The position numbers and the translations under genes were made by a program. Shown in pieces: positions 31,628 to 42,967 of a stretch of DNA of 64,000 nucleotides. Position 1 is the first letter of the stretch; each line of letters starts with the position of its first letter. Source of the stretch: Stomorhina lunata (taxonomy: Eukaryota > Arthropoda > Insecta > Diptera > Rhiniidae); assembly GCA_933228675.1 (NCBI GenBank), contig OW121740.1, positions 37,922,992-37,986,991 of the forward strand. The letters run 5' to 3'. The notes beneath the pieces are model-generated. The model searched no databases. It was not told the DNA's origin and was given only the letters and a program-made list of their open reading frames with translations.

Positions 31628-32932
31628 ATGGGTGTTTTTTTTAGAGGTATAGAATTTCGAATTGAAATAAAACACAAGAAAATCGTTTTAATGTCCATCA
31701 ATTTGGCTTTATTGGAAGGATAATTTTATGCCATTAATGTTTTAATATGATTTCGGGCATGTGGTCGCCGCGGCTGGCTCGAATAAAGCCAATTCTACAG
31801 GTCCAATTTTCAACTACTTTTTCGAGCATATGGGGCCGTATTTTGGCAATAACGCTACAAAAGTTGGCTTCCAAGTCCCCTAACGTTTCTGGTTTGTTGG
31901 CGTAGACGAGCGACTTCACATATCCCCAAAGAAAATAATCCAGTGGTGTCAAATCGCACGATCTTGGTGGCCAATTGTCAGGTCCATTCCGCGAAATTAT
32001 ACGCTCATCGAATGTTTCCTTCAATAAATCAATTGTGACATGCGCTGTGTGGCATGTAGCGCCGTCTTGTTGGAACCACAACTCATCCACATTCATGCCA
32101 TCCAATTGGGGAACAAAATAGTCGGTTACCATGGCTCTATACCGGTCTCCATTTATGGTAACTGACTCTCCAGCATTATTTCGGAAGAAGTATGGCCCAA
32201 TGACTCCACCAGCCCATAGAGCACACCAAACAGTCAGTTTTTGTGGATGTAATGGCGTCTCAAGGGTCTCATGTGGATTCTCTTCACTCCAAATGCGGCA
32301 ATTTTGCTTGTTGGCGTAGCCATTCAACCAAAAATGAGCCTCATCACTGAACAAAATTTTGCGATAAAAATCAGCATCGAGATCAATCTCATTTTCGGCC
32401 CATACACCAAAATCACGACGCATTGCATGGTCTCGCGGCTTTAATTCTTGCACAAGCTGGATCTTGTAAGGTCGCAAGCCAAGATCTTTGCGCAAAATCT
32501 TCCATAAAGTTGATGGACAAAGCTCCAATTGCTGTGCACGGTGGCGAATCGATTCATTCGGGTCCTCTTCAACACTTTGCTCTACAGCGGCAATTGTTTC
32601 TTCGGTGCGCACTGTTCGACGTCGCTGCGGATGCGTATTATCACATAGAGTAAACGTAGGGCGAAAACGATCCATAGTTAACCGAATAAATTGCTCAGAT
32701 GGACGATTATGTCGACCATAAAATGGACGGAGCTTGCGGTAAACTTCGCGAACTGAACCATTATTTTCGAAATAAATTTGCGCAATTTGCAAGCGTTGTT
32801 CTTTTGTCAACCTGTTCATAATGAAATGGCAAACCAAACTAAATATTAATCACTTGACAGCTGACAAAATGGCCGCCAGTTAAAAAAGTGATGCCAACTT
32901 AAAGTTCTATACCTCAATAAAAAACACCCGAT
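31628..32932 (-). mobile_element. Intact DD41D (rosa-like) mariner
   Basis: A 1305-bp element flanked by TA (31626-31627 and 32933-32934). Imperfect terminal inverted repeats of about 28 bp share GGGTGTTTTTT and GAGGTATAGAA. It holds one uninterrupted transposase frame on the minus strand. Compared with 1764-3055 it has different ends and about half-identical protein, so it is another lineage of the same group. Confidence 0.92.
31734..32837 (-). CDS. DD41D mariner transposase, intact
   Basis: The protein is a cut-and-paste transposase acting on the element's own inverted ends and inserting at TA. The open frame is 367 codons. The second Met (residue 7, MNRLTKEQRLQIAQIYFENN, coding start 32819) is the likelier start because it matches the start of the related copy at 2942. 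The N-terminal half has two helix-turn-helix-like regions. Catalytic residues are Asp165 (ILFSDEAHFW), Asp258 (LWFQQDGATCHTA) and Asp300 (SCDLTPLDYFLWG), with 41 residues between the last two, defining DD41D. No stop or frameshift is seen, so activity is possible. It ends about 105 bases inside the left element end. Confidence 0.92.
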   Translation of the reverse strand: MVCHFIMNRLTKEQRLQIAQIYFENNGSVREVYRKLRPFYGRHNRPSEQFIRLTMDRFRPTFTLCDNTHPQRRRTVRTEETIAAVEQSVEEDPNESIRHRAQQLELCPSTLWKILRKDLGLRPYKIQLVQELKPRDHAMRRDFGVWAENEIDLDADFYRKILFSDEAHFWLNGYANKQNCRIWSEENPHETLETPLHPQKLTVWCALWAGGVIGPYFFRNNAGESVTINGDRYRAMVTDYFVPQLDGMNVDELWFQQDGATCHTAHVTIDLLKETFDERIISRNGPDNWPPRSCDLTPLDYFLWGYVKSLVYANKPETLGDLEANFCSVIAKIRPHMLEKVVENWTCRIGFIRASRGDHMPEIILKH

Positions 32933-32934
32933 AC

Positions 32935-33301
32935 AAGTTTGACAATGACATCATGGTTAATAATACGACGTTAAAAACTTTACAATGCAAAGAAAAAAAC
33001 TATGAAAAAAATGGTATACATTATGGCAAATTTCAATTTTTTTCGAAAAACTGTTAAATTAAATGGACTCGAAAAAGTATATAAAACGAGATCCCATTTC
33101 GTTTAACATCTAAGGATATATTTTAAAATGTTGTCTTCATAGCGCATATAGAATAGTAAGAATAAAAACACCGTTTTTTGAGTTATGCCTTTTTTAAAAA
33201 ATGTTTATTTTAGAAAAATTTTTTAAAAGTAGTTGGCTTTGTTATGAGATTAATTTTTATTATCGCCTGTTTTAAGAAATTTATAAACATTATATTAAAA
33301 A
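32935..33301. other. AT-rich non-coding stretch
   Basis: No feature is recognised between the mariner element and the next open frame. Confidence 0.45.
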
Positions 33302-33811
33302 ATGGTAAATATATATAACAAAACTTTATTTAGTGTTTGGGTTAGATCCCCGGGAAAGAAAAGAGTAAGTGCAGTGCTTGCTTATTTAGAGGAGAAATTA
33401 AAAAATGAAGAAAATTTTTGTAAAAAAGAAATAAAAATTAAAACCATGCGAGTTTTAAGCAAATTTAGCAAAACGTGGCTGGATTCAAATAGAACCAAAA
33501 GTCGGTTTTTAAAAGAAAATAAAAATTTTTTGGATAAAATATTTGTTACTTATAATAAGGTAAGTGTTTTTGTCACGTTTACTATAACTGACTATATGAT
33601 TGAAATTGTTACTCCAAAAAGGATAATGTCGGAGGTAGACCTAAAAAGAGAAAATTGTAACAAAGACTTGATGATAAACCTTCTAATTTCGTCTGATCCA
33701 CTAGTGACGTTCAATAGGGTATCAACAAAATCAACCAATACCTTTCACAATTTTCAAGAAATCCGTGACTATATATTAGAAAATACAGAAGCGGAAGAAG
33801 AATTTCGTTAA
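33302..33811 (+). CDS. Hypothetical protein or transposon-derived gene remnant
   Basis: A 169-codon frame starts MVNIYNKTLFSVWVRSPGKK. I do not recognise a family with confidence. The string WLDSNRTKSRFLKENKNFLD resembles, from memory only, N-terminal regions of arthropod transposon-related proteins. A strong donor AAG|GTAAGT sits at 33559/33560. Splicing to CAAAAAG (33621) would remove a 62-base intron typical of flies and give DNVGGRPKKRKL before a stop, so the unspliced frame may be partly intronic. It is longer than expected by chance in this AT-rich DNA, but no neighbour supports a role. Coding status is doubtful. Confidence 0.3.
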   Translation: MVNIYNKTLFSVWVRSPGKKRVSAVLAYLEEKLKNEENFCKKEIKIKTMRVLSKFSKTWLDSNRTKSRFLKENKNFLDKIFVTYNKVSVFVTFTITDYMIEIVTPKRIMSEVDLKRENCNKDLMINLLISSDPLVTFNRVSTKSTNTFHNFQEIRDYILENTEAEEEFR

Positions 33812-34534
33812 TAATTACAAGTTTTCTGTTTTTTTTTTTTTGTTCCTGTTTAAAATTATTAATATATAATTAAAACTCAGTACATAAAACAAATATGTAT
33901 CTAATAAAAAATATGTAAAAAATTTAGTAGCGCCATCTAGCTATCTTTACTATTAGAAACTGCTTGATCCTTTATCTGCGTTGGGGTTTAAGTACATGGG
34001 TTTGCCCCTTATTTGATCAGAAACACTCAAGAAATAATTTTTGTAAAAAAAGATTTTGTTTAATTCAGCACATTATGGCAACACTGGAAATATAAAAAAT
34101 CTAATGTATTTATATTATATTTACACTAGTTATACGAAATCCTCGAAATAAATACAAAATTTATATGTTTATAAAAGGAAAATGTATTATGGGCGATTTT
34201 TGGAAATTATACTGATCCCTTGCGGGCAAAATATCTGGATATTTTAAAATTTTATTTTATATTTTTTCTAACTGAGCTAAGGTCTATTCATGCTGTAAAT
34301 TTATTCCTTCTAGTTTTTTCCAATTTTACTATGGGCTCAAATCATTGTGAGACGACCCAATTTGTGAAAAGTAAAAATACAAATACAAAAAAAATATACA
34401 TACAAAAAATAATAGAAATGTATTCAAGCTTCATCTAAGTCGATAAATAAAGAAATTTATTACTCTTTAAAATATCTACCGGTATTTCATGAATAAATTC
34501 TCCAATGTGGTTTAAGATCTAATTTTTTCTTCAT
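33812..34534. other. AT-rich non-coding stretch
   Basis: No gene is recognised. It ends at the 5' truncation point of the LINE. The 72-codon frame at 34220-34438 is low-complexity and probably chance. Confidence 0.45.
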
Positions 34535-34539
34535 AGGCC

Positions 34540-35037
34540 GGATGTTTTCGCCTTATGTGAAACCCAGGTATCTGAAAATGCTGATCCACAGGATTTTCAT
34601 ATACCTGGGTATCACTTTCTATCTCTATTTAATTTTCATAGGGGCATTGCGATGTACATTCGTGATGAAGTTGCGTACCAGTGCCAGGAATCATTAGGCA
34701 CACATGATGCAGAATTTAGCTGTCTCTGGGTTAAGTTCAGAATCAGGGCGCATCTTTTACATTTCGGGTTTCTTTACAGAAGTCCAAACGCGGAAAGGGA
34801 TAAAACTTTATCTGGCTTCGACGCCCTTTCCGATTCCATCTCGAAGATTCTGGAGAGTTGCCCGAACAGTGAAATCTTTGTTGCTGGTGATTTTAATGTT
34901 CACAACTCATCCTGGCTTCGCCATTCGAGCAATACAACTACTGAAGGCCAATATGTTGAACTGTTCGCTGCGCACAATCACCTTGCGTTTAGGTCTTCAA
35001 TGCACAACGGAGTATCTCCCGGATTAGCTTTTATATA
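34540..35037 (+). pseudogene. LINE endonuclease domain fragment
   Basis: Contains FRIRAHLLHFGFLYRSPNAE and the catalytic-site string VAGDFNVHNSSW of AP-type endonucleases, which nick target DNA to prime reverse transcription. The frame ends at 35037, just before the nested insertion. The remaining domain (LGNSDHCTI) continues after it in another frame. Confidence 0.8.
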
Positions 35038-35044
35038 AACTAAC

Positions 35045-35415
35045 CCTCGCAAAGTAAACGCACTAGTTATTCGATTTTTTTTTACGAAGATCGATAGCTG
35101 CATTCAAAATTTTGTAGTTGTTTGATGTGAGGTTTTCATTGAGATACACTTTTGAATTGTTGTTTGAGGTAAAGCCAATATGTTCAAGACAAAGTTGAGA
35201 ACGGTTTGTTTTTTTGAAATACGCTAGCGACTTCAAAATAAAATTTTTGTCATACGCTGAACAAAGTTTCACGAGAATGACAGCATCCGGAGAGTTTACA
35301 TGTTTATTGTTCCTATTCTGAAGACGGAAAATAGACTTGTAAGCAGGTGTAGAAATATTCAAGGCGGAACAAATACTAATGAAAGTTTCATTTAGCTTTT
35401 CGTTCTTCATATACG
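35045..35415 (-). mobile_element. Nested antisense insertion, LINE ORF1-like fragment
   Basis: A ~370-bp block interrupts the endonuclease. On the minus strand it is open for 115 codons (35063-35410) with VILVKLCSAYDKNFILKSLA, LEHIGFTSNN and KVYLNENLTSNNYKIL. The last resembles the FP/ORF1-type domain (VNENLT-like string) found in first open reading frames of many arthropod LINEs. It is probably a piece of another LINE inserted backwards. No clear target duplication was found. Function is not expected. Confidence 0.5.
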
Positions 35416-35421
35416 TGTGTT

Positions 35422-37698
35422 GATGAGCACCAACTAAATACTCTCGATCTTTTCCTTACCTCACACCCTGAAAAGTATGAGGTTAAGGTTTTGGCTCCTC
35501 TCGGAAACTCGGATCATTGCACTATTTCCGCCTCTTTTTCGTTCTCCAGGCTTCGGGACGTTTCACAATCAGCTACGAAGCGTTTAATTTTCATTTACGA
35601 AAAGGCTCGTTGGGCTGAGCTTAACGATTTTTATAGGCAATTTAATTGGAAACTTTGTTTCCTTGACAGTAATGTCAATGCCATGGCGGAAATGGTTTCT
35701 AATGTAATCTTGCTAGGAATGAATTCATTCATTCCATCAAAAAGTATTTCGGTTAAAGCCAAAATAAATTCATGGTTTAATCAGACGTGCAAACAGGCAG
35801 TCAGATCCAGAAACTGGCGAAATAACCAAAGTCCAGTTAATGAATTGCTACGCAAACAGGCGAGACGTTTGTATGCTAAAGTATTAAGACGCGAAAAAGT
35901 TCTGTAAGAGCAGCGTCTTTGTACTAAAGTTCTTGATGCTCCTCGGGGCAGCAAGAGCTTTTGGTCATTCGTTAAAAGAGTTAAGAATAGTGCTAGTTCT
36001 TTAATTCCTACTCTTTTGAAGGATGACCAAGTATTTACCAACCCGGTTGATAAAGCCAACCTTCTAGCTGAATTATTTGCAAGTAATTCACGCTTGCCGG
36101 AAAGCGACCAACCACTGCCAGGGCTTGAAAGGGTATCTGTAACTATGCCAACGATATTTTTTCGAGCTCGTGCAATTAAGAGGGTTTTATCGAATCTCAA
36201 TATAAACAAGTCTTCAGGGCCGGATGGTATTCCAGCGCTGGTCTTGAAGCAGTGCTCTTCGACGATAGCTCGTCCATTAACAAACTTCTTCAGTACCTTA
36301 TACCATGCCGGTGAATTTCCTATGTGTTGGAGGGTTGCTAATGTAACGCCAATCCCTAAAAAGGATGAAGCTAACAACCCTGACAATTACCGACCAATAG
36401 CGATTTGTTCAGCACTTTCCAAAGTAATGGAGAGTATGGTATATTACCATCTGGTTAAATATCTAGAGTCTTACAACTTACTAAGCGACCGCCAGTATGG
36501 ATTTCGTAGGGGGCGCTCTACGGGGGACTTACTAGCATTCCTATCAGAAAAATGGTGCCGTTCCATTCCCCATTTTGGCGAAAGTAAAGTTGTGGCTCTA
36601 GATATTTCCAAGGCGTTCGATAGAGTGTGGCATGGTGCACTTTTATCAAAACTAGTTGCTTTTGGTGTCGGTAATACCTTCTCTCGATTTATATCGAGCT
36701 TTCTCAGAGATCGTACTATAAGAGTTGTTGTAGATGGGGTCTCATCAAACGAGTTCAAGATCAATTCAGGGGTACCGCAAGGCTCTGTTCTTTCTCCTAC
36801 TCTATTTCTTATATTCATTAACGACCTTCTATGTCAAAATTCCAATCCTATCTATTCTTTTGCAGATGATATTAACATTTGCCATTCGTATTCATTTAAT
36901 CAAAACATGAATGAATCATTAAATCGCGATCTCGAAACCGTTTCCAAATATGGACGTGTAAATAGAGTCGACTTTAATGCACGCAAGACCCAGTGTTGTA
37001 TGCTTACGCATAAACGCACGGCAGATCATGTTACTTCATCTGTATCCATGGATGGTCTAAATATTCAGGAATCAGATGCTCTTGATGTTCAGGGCATGAG
37101 AATTCAATGTGATGTCCGTTGGACTAAGCACATCTTTCAAGTGTCGAAAGAAGCATTCAAGTGCCTAGGTTTTCTAAAACGGTGTAAGAGATACTTCACT
37201 CCAACTGATCTCCTTAAAATTTACACCACCTATATCCGACCAAAAATGGAATACAACTCTCATGTATGGGCCGGTGCTTCAAAGTCTATTTTGGAGCTTC
37301 TCGACCGCGTACAGGGGAGGGCGAAAGTGCTTATTGGTGACAGTAGGGTATCCAACTCTATTGACTCACTGGAGCACCGCCGCAATGTGGGTTGTATAAC
37401 ACTGTTCTATCGGTACTACTTTGGAATGTGTTCTAACGATATCAGGGACCTCGTTCCCGAAACCCGAAGATTCTTACGCAGCACACGTCAATCCGTTAGA
37501 TCACATGAATTTGTGATTGATTGTTCAGTGGACCGAACAACACACTATAGAGAAAATTCATTCTTTAGCCGTACAGTACGTATGTGGAACTCACTCCCCG
37601 CAGAAGTTTTTCCTGACAGTTGCAATATGGGAAAATTCAAATCTAATGTCCACAAACACTACTCCCTCTTTCCTCCTTCCCACAACCTATTTTCCTAG
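35422..37698 (+). pseudogene. LINE endonuclease end plus reverse transcriptase
   Basis: A single frame holds DLFLTSHPEKYEVKVLAPLG, LGNSDHC (end of endonuclease), NINKSSGPDGIP, PIPKKDEANNPDNYRPI, RQYGFRRGRSTGDLL, ALDISKAFDRVWH, GVPQGSVLSPTLF and the catalytic FADD (36859-36870), all typical reverse transcriptase blocks in order. The only break is a TAA at 35905-35907. From 36016 on it is open for 560 codons. The C terminus (EYNSHVWAGASKSILELLDR and beyond) matches LINE C-terminal regions. One nonsense change suggests fairly recent inactivation. Confidence 0.88.
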
Positions 37699-37799
37699 TT
37701 CCAACACAATGCATAGCATAAGTAGGGGTCATCCCCTGAGTGCTGGTCCTAAATAAAAAAAAAAAAAGAAAAATATAATATATCCGTACTTTATTTTTA

Positions 37800-37990
37800 A
37801 ATAAAGTGGAAAGGACAATCAAAAAACATAGAAACGCACAAACAAACGTACATTTCATGAGCACTGTTGTGTGCCTTGGCTTTCTTTCATTGGATAATCG
37901 CCTTCCCTAGTTGTTACCGATTTAACGTAAAAGCGGTATACAATGTTTTTGTGGGATTTTTTGAAACGACCCTTCGGCAAATCAATGTAT
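37800..37990. repeat. Dispersed repeat, copy shared with 46565-46720
   Basis: Strings ACATTTCATGAGCA, GTGCCTTGGCTTTCTTTCAT and GTAAAAGCGGTATAC are repeated in the same order, diverged, at 46580-46685. It is non-coding. Confidence 0.6.
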
Positions 37991-38049
37991 AAAAGTGCAT
38001 CATCTTTATATTATCTGCTAGAACTGTTTTGATAAACAAACTTTTTCTT

Positions 38050-38725
38050 CACCACCATAGGATATTATAAGTTTGTGCTGATGTAAGTAACGCAAAGAAA
38101 TATTTGTCTTAGACCCACCTTTTAATATATCAATAGGCTTAGAATCACTTCCTGAGTCGATATAGCGATGTCAGTCCGTCCGTCTGGCTGGCTGGACCCC
38201 CATGTAAACCTTGTAATCAAAGTACTGATCGCAATTCTAAAGATAATTTGATGAAATTTGACAAAGACAACTTTTTGACAGTGAGACTATGGCTATTCCC
38301 GGAATTGATATTTTGGCCACAAATATCAATATCTTATCATGAAATTTAAAACGAATACTGCTTATGTAAAAAGCACTCTACCAAATTTGATCATAGCTCC
38401 TATACAAACTTTTTTGTCAAAATGCACTAAATAAGACAAAAATCACTAAAACGCTCGTAATTCTGAAGTTAATGAGAATTTTAGGTTTATTCTTTGCTTA
38501 ATAAATTTGCAAAATTTCGAGATAATCGGTCCACATTTGACACTAGCTCTCATATAAGTCGAAATGGCGGAAACAGCTTAAATATATAAGTTTTGAGAAA
38601 ATATTTGTATAATGGCAAAATTAAGCATTTATTTGTCTTTATACAGAAAAAAGATCACCTTTGACCTTATCGTGCAGATTATCATATGGTCGAGCTTGAC
38701 CGACTATAGGACTTTCTAACTTGTT
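38050..38725 (+). repeat. Dispersed fly repeat, copy 1
   Basis: From CACCACCATAGGATATTATA and ATAAGTTTGTGCTGATGTAA through a GTCCGTCCGTCTGGCTGGCT motif, AAACCTTGTAATCAAAGTAC and CATTTGACACTAGCTCTCAT to GGTCGAGCTTGACCGACTAT. The same order is found at 54149-54510 and 54507-55225. The better copies have inverted ends, TATACCCTTCACCAC on the left and GTGGTGAAGGGTAT on the right, suggesting a non-autonomous DNA element. There is no open frame of note. Confidence 0.75.
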
Positions 38726-39005
38726 TTATATGAAGTTTAACTTGGGTATGATGGATAATATTTTGGGAGCGCAATAAATCCGCCAACCTATTTATTTGCA
38801 TTTCATTTTTTATCTAAAGTTTTACTATGGAAAATATTTTTATTAAATTTTTTATTGCAAAATTTTCTATAGTGTAATGTATTTTGTATATGTAATTCTT
38901 ATTGTAGTGATAATTTAATGTCTTAAGGCCATCTATTATTTATATTAATATCATATTTAGTTTCGATAAGTTAGCCCCATCTATTAAATATAATTTTAAA
39001 TACTA

Positions 39006-39325
39006 TCGGGTGGTTAAATTTTAAGGGCCGATGTTGATTTTGAATAAAACAGAAACTATTTAGGAAATTATTGTAATTTTATTTTATTATGATGTATTGG
39101 TATTACTCAATTATGTATGGAACAAAATATCGGCCAAATGGGCGCCGCGACCACAGCAACATACCTCCATCCGATGGTCCAAATTTACGATGACCCTGAG
39201 GCATAATGGAGGTTCTATGCCGTTAATGTGATGAATTATCTCATCCTTTAGCTCTTGAATTTTTGCTGGAATATTGACGTACACCTTTTCTTTCAAATAA
39301 CCTCAAAGAAAAAAGTCCAACGGTG
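39006..39325 (-). mobile_element. Truncated DD41D mariner end
   Basis: A TA (39004-39005), the inverted end TCGGGTGGTTAAATT and the C-terminal transposase part (39111-39296, starting KEKVYVNIPAKIQELKDEII) closely match 1764-2080. Homology stops at CCAACGGTG (39325), where LINE sequence begins without a gap. The other mariner end is absent from the window. Confidence 0.85.
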
Positions 39326-41762
39326 GAAGGAAGTATATGATAGTTGCCCTAATCATGACGTAAAAATAATACTGGGTGATTTTAACGCAAAGATTGGACA
39401 GGAAAGTTGCTTTGAGCCCACTATCGGTAAATTCAACCTCCATAACGTAACATCTGACAATGGTATAAGGCTGGTCTCTTTTGCGGCTGCTCGAAATATG
39501 GTAGTGAGTAGCACCAGATTTCAACACCGTAGAATACACAAAGCTACGTGGGTGTCTCCCGATCAAATGACAAAAAATCAAATAGACCATATTGTAGTTG
39601 ACGGAAGGCATTCATCAAGCGTATTGGATATGCGTACAATTCGGGGAGCCAATATGGACTCCGATCACTATCTCGTTGCAGCCAAGGTGAGAACACGCCT
39701 GAGTGTGTCGCGAAACATGCAGACAGAATCGCAAAGGAAATTTAACACCACCAAGCTACAATCCCATCAAATTGCAACAGATTACTCGCGACGAATAGCT
39801 CAATTACTTGGAGAAAATATTCCAACTCCCAACGACATTAGCGCTCTATTGCAACATATTGCCAGCTCAATGAAAACTGCCGCAAAAACTGTATGACGAG
39901 GAGTGCCGCAATGTCACTGCGGCGAAAAATGCAGCCTATAGGGCAACCCTGCAGTCAGTAGTTACTCGTCGAACTTTAGAAAGATATAGAGAAAGAAAGA
40001 GGGAAGAGAAACGCCTATTCCGAAGAAAAAAGAGAGAAATGGAAAGACGTGTGTTCGAAGAGATTGAGTTATATAAGAGTCGTAATGAAGTGCGTAAATT
40101 TTATCAAAAAGTTAAACATCAGACGGATGGTTTTAGCAATTGTATTCTCTCCTGCAAAAACGACCAAGGAAACCTGGTAACGGATGCTGAAACCGTACTG
40201 AAGCTGTGGAAGGAGCACTTTTTCAAATTGTTGGTATCAAATGAAAGCGACCAAGATGACACGCCTGAACAAATCAATGATGATGGCGTTCTATGTCCAC
40301 CACCAAACCAAAATGAGATTAGAATCGCTATAAATCGACTAAAAAATAACAAAGCTGCGGGTGCCGATGGTCTTCCTGCTGAGCTTTTTAAGGCCGGAGG
40401 AGATGAGTTGATAAGGCTTATGTCCCAACTTATAGAAGCAATATGGTCAGAAGAATACATGCCAGACGATTGGAATCTTAGTGTCCTTTGTCCTGTGCAC
40501 AAAAAAGGAGATAAAACTGTGTGTGCAAATTACAGAGGGATAACTCTCCTCTCAATTGCATATAAGATTCTATCGACCATACTGTGCGAAAGGCTTAAGC
40601 CCAAAATTAACGAAATAATTGGGACGTACCAATGTGGCTTTAGACCAGGTAAATCAACCACTGACCAGATCTTTACTCTACGTCAGATCCTGGAGAAGAC
40701 CCAAGAGAAACAAATTGACACGTGTCATCTCTTTGTTGACTACAAAGCAGCTTTTGACAGCCCGATACGGAATAAGGTGTTTGAAGCAATGTCTGAGTTC
40801 GGCATCCCCACGAAGCTAATAAAGTTATGCAGGATGACACTAACTAATACAATATCATCTGTTAAGATAGGTAAGAACCTATCAGAGTCTTTCATAACTA
40901 AACGGGATTTCAGACAAGGTGATAGTCTATCATGTGATCTCTTCAATATTGTGCTAGAGAAAATCTTACGTGATGCAGCAGTTAATACAAGTGGTACAAT
41001 CTTCAATAGAAAACATATGCTACTCGCGTATGCCGATGACATTGAAATTATGGGGCTGTAAATGAATCAAAAACAAAACTGATGGTTTCTTCAGGCAGAC
41101 AGACCACTAGAATTGGATCACATGTGCCCGTAGAAAACTATAGTTTCGAAGTTGTAAAAGAATTTGTATACCTTGGTACCGCTGTGAACATCAACAACGA
41201 TATAAGCTTTGAAATTAAACGTAGAATAATACTTGCCAATAGATGCTATTTTGGCCTAAGCAAACAGCTAAGAAATAAAGTCCTCTCCGTAAGAACTAAA
41301 ATTACGCTCTATAAAACGCTTATACTACCCGTGTTACTGTATGGTGCAGAATCATGGGTACTTGCACAGGCAGATGAAGCTATCCTTGGAGTGTTTGAGA
41401 GGAAAATCCTACGAAAAATATTTGGACCAGTCTGCGTCAACAATGAGTATCGACATCGAATGAATCATGAGCTGTATGAGTTATACGCTGACATAGACAT
41501 AGTAAAACGCATTAAGCAACAACGGCTGCGCTGGCTAGAACATGTTGTGCGAATGGATGAAAATACTCCGGCAAGAAAAGTGTTTGATAATGATCCTGAG
41601 GGAACTCGTAGAAGAGGGCGCCCAAAACTTCGATGGAAAGACCAAGTAGAAGAAAATCTTTCAAAACTTGGCATAAGAAATTGGAGAATATGCGCACAAG
41701 ATAGAAGCGCATGGAATTCTAAAATATGCTCGGCCTTTGACCTAAACAGGTTGTTACAATAG
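39326..41762 (+). pseudogene. RTE-like endonuclease/reverse transcriptase, frameshifted
   Basis: The endonuclease part (to about 39890) has VKIILGDFNAKIGQESCFEP, NQIDHIVVDGRHSSSV and MDSDHYLVAAKVRTRL. A frame change near 39885 leads into YDEECRNVTAAKNAAYRATL and the reverse transcriptase: LKNNKAAGADGLPAELFK, NYRGITLLSIAYKIL, YQCGFRPGKSTTDQI, FVDYKAAFDS and YADD (41029-41040). Directly after YADDIEIMGL about 30 residues expected in the family are missing and the frame shifts. The C-terminal part continues with YLGTAVNINND, LLYGAESW, RRRGRPKLRWKDQVEE and NWRICAQDRSAW, ending at 41762. It is inactive. Confidence 0.82.
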
Positions 41763-41785
41763 GCCATTTAATGCAATGCAATAGA
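39326..41785 (+). mobile_element. 5'-truncated non-LTR retrotransposon, RTE-like
   Basis: Begins inside the endonuclease at the junction with mariner sequence and ends shortly after the stop at 41762 with AATGCAATGCAATAG, a short tandem tail like those of RTE-type elements rather than poly(A). The endonuclease resembles the craniofacial-development-protein-2/BovB type. The RTE assignment is from memory of family features. Coding breaks are listed in the next entry. Confidence 0.75.
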
Positions 41786-42967
41786 ACCATATTTTTATGG
41801 AAATTTTTTTATAGAAAAAATTGTTATCCAAAATTTTTCTATAGCAAAAAAATTATTAAATCTCAAAAATAATATAGCAAATAACCTTTGTCAAAAAAAT
41901 TTCCATAAAAAATATTTTTTATTAAAAAAATTTCCTTAGAAAATATTTTTATCGAAAATTTTTATTTAGAAAAATAATTTTAGTGAATTTTTTTTTTATA
42001 GAAAAATTATTTTATAGAAAAATTATTTTATAGATAAATATTTTTATCGAAAATTTTTCTATAGAAATATATTTTTATAGAAAATTTTTCCACAGAAAAA
42101 AATCTGTCTATAGAAAAATATTTTTATTACAAATTTTGCTACAGAAAAGTAATTTCATTGAACATTTTTCTATAGAAAAAAAAAATTTTACCGAAAATTT
42201 TTCTATAGAAAAAAATTGTGGTCGAAACTTTGTCTTTAGAAGAAATTTTTTTTATCGAAAATTGTTCTGTATAAAAATATTTCTGTCGAAAATATTTCTA
42301 GAGAAACATATTTTTATCCAAAAATTTTATACAGAAAACAAATTTTTATGGAATCTTTCTTTAGAAAAATTTTTTTTATCGAAAATTTTTCCACACAAAA
42401 AAATTTCCATAGAAAACAATTTTTCTATAGAAAAATATTTTTATTAGAAATTTCTCTACAGAAAAGTATTTTTATTGAACATTTTTATAGAATCTTTTTC
42501 TTTAGAAAACTATTTTTTATCAAAAATTGTTCTATAGAAAAATAATTTTATCGAAAATATTTCTATGTAAACACCTTTTTATGCAAAGTGTTTCTACAGA
42601 AGAAAAATTTTATCGAAAATTTTTCTTTAGAAAAAATTTTTTTATTGAAAATTTTTCCATAGAAAAACATTTTTCTATAGAAAAAAAATTTTATTGAACA
42701 TTTTTCTATAGAAAAAAATTGTTATCGAAACTTTTTCTTTAGAAAAATATTTTAATCGAAAATTTTTCTATAGAAAAATATTTTTGTCGAAAATATTTCT
42801 ATATAAACATATTGTTATCCAAAGTTTTTCTACAGAAAAAAAAAAAATTTATGGAAACTTTTTCTTCAGAAAAAAATTTTTCATACAAACAAATTTTTCA
42901 TACAAAAAAATTTTTATAGAAAAATATTTTGAAAGACATTAATTTCAGTTGAACCAAGATTTTTATA

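Larger units (their letters stand above)
34535..37768 (+). mobile_element. 5'-truncated non-LTR retrotransposon, jockey/CR1-like
   Basis: Sequence homologous to an apurinic-type endonuclease starts abruptly near 34535 (PDVFALCETQVSENADPQDF). It runs through reverse transcriptase to a stop at 37698 and a short 3' tail ending in a poly(A)-like run at about 37752-37764. ORF1 and the start of the endonuclease are missing, the usual result of incomplete reverse transcription. It is broken by a nested insertion and one nonsense codon. I cannot fix the clade: CR1, jockey and related groups share these motifs. Confidence 0.85.
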
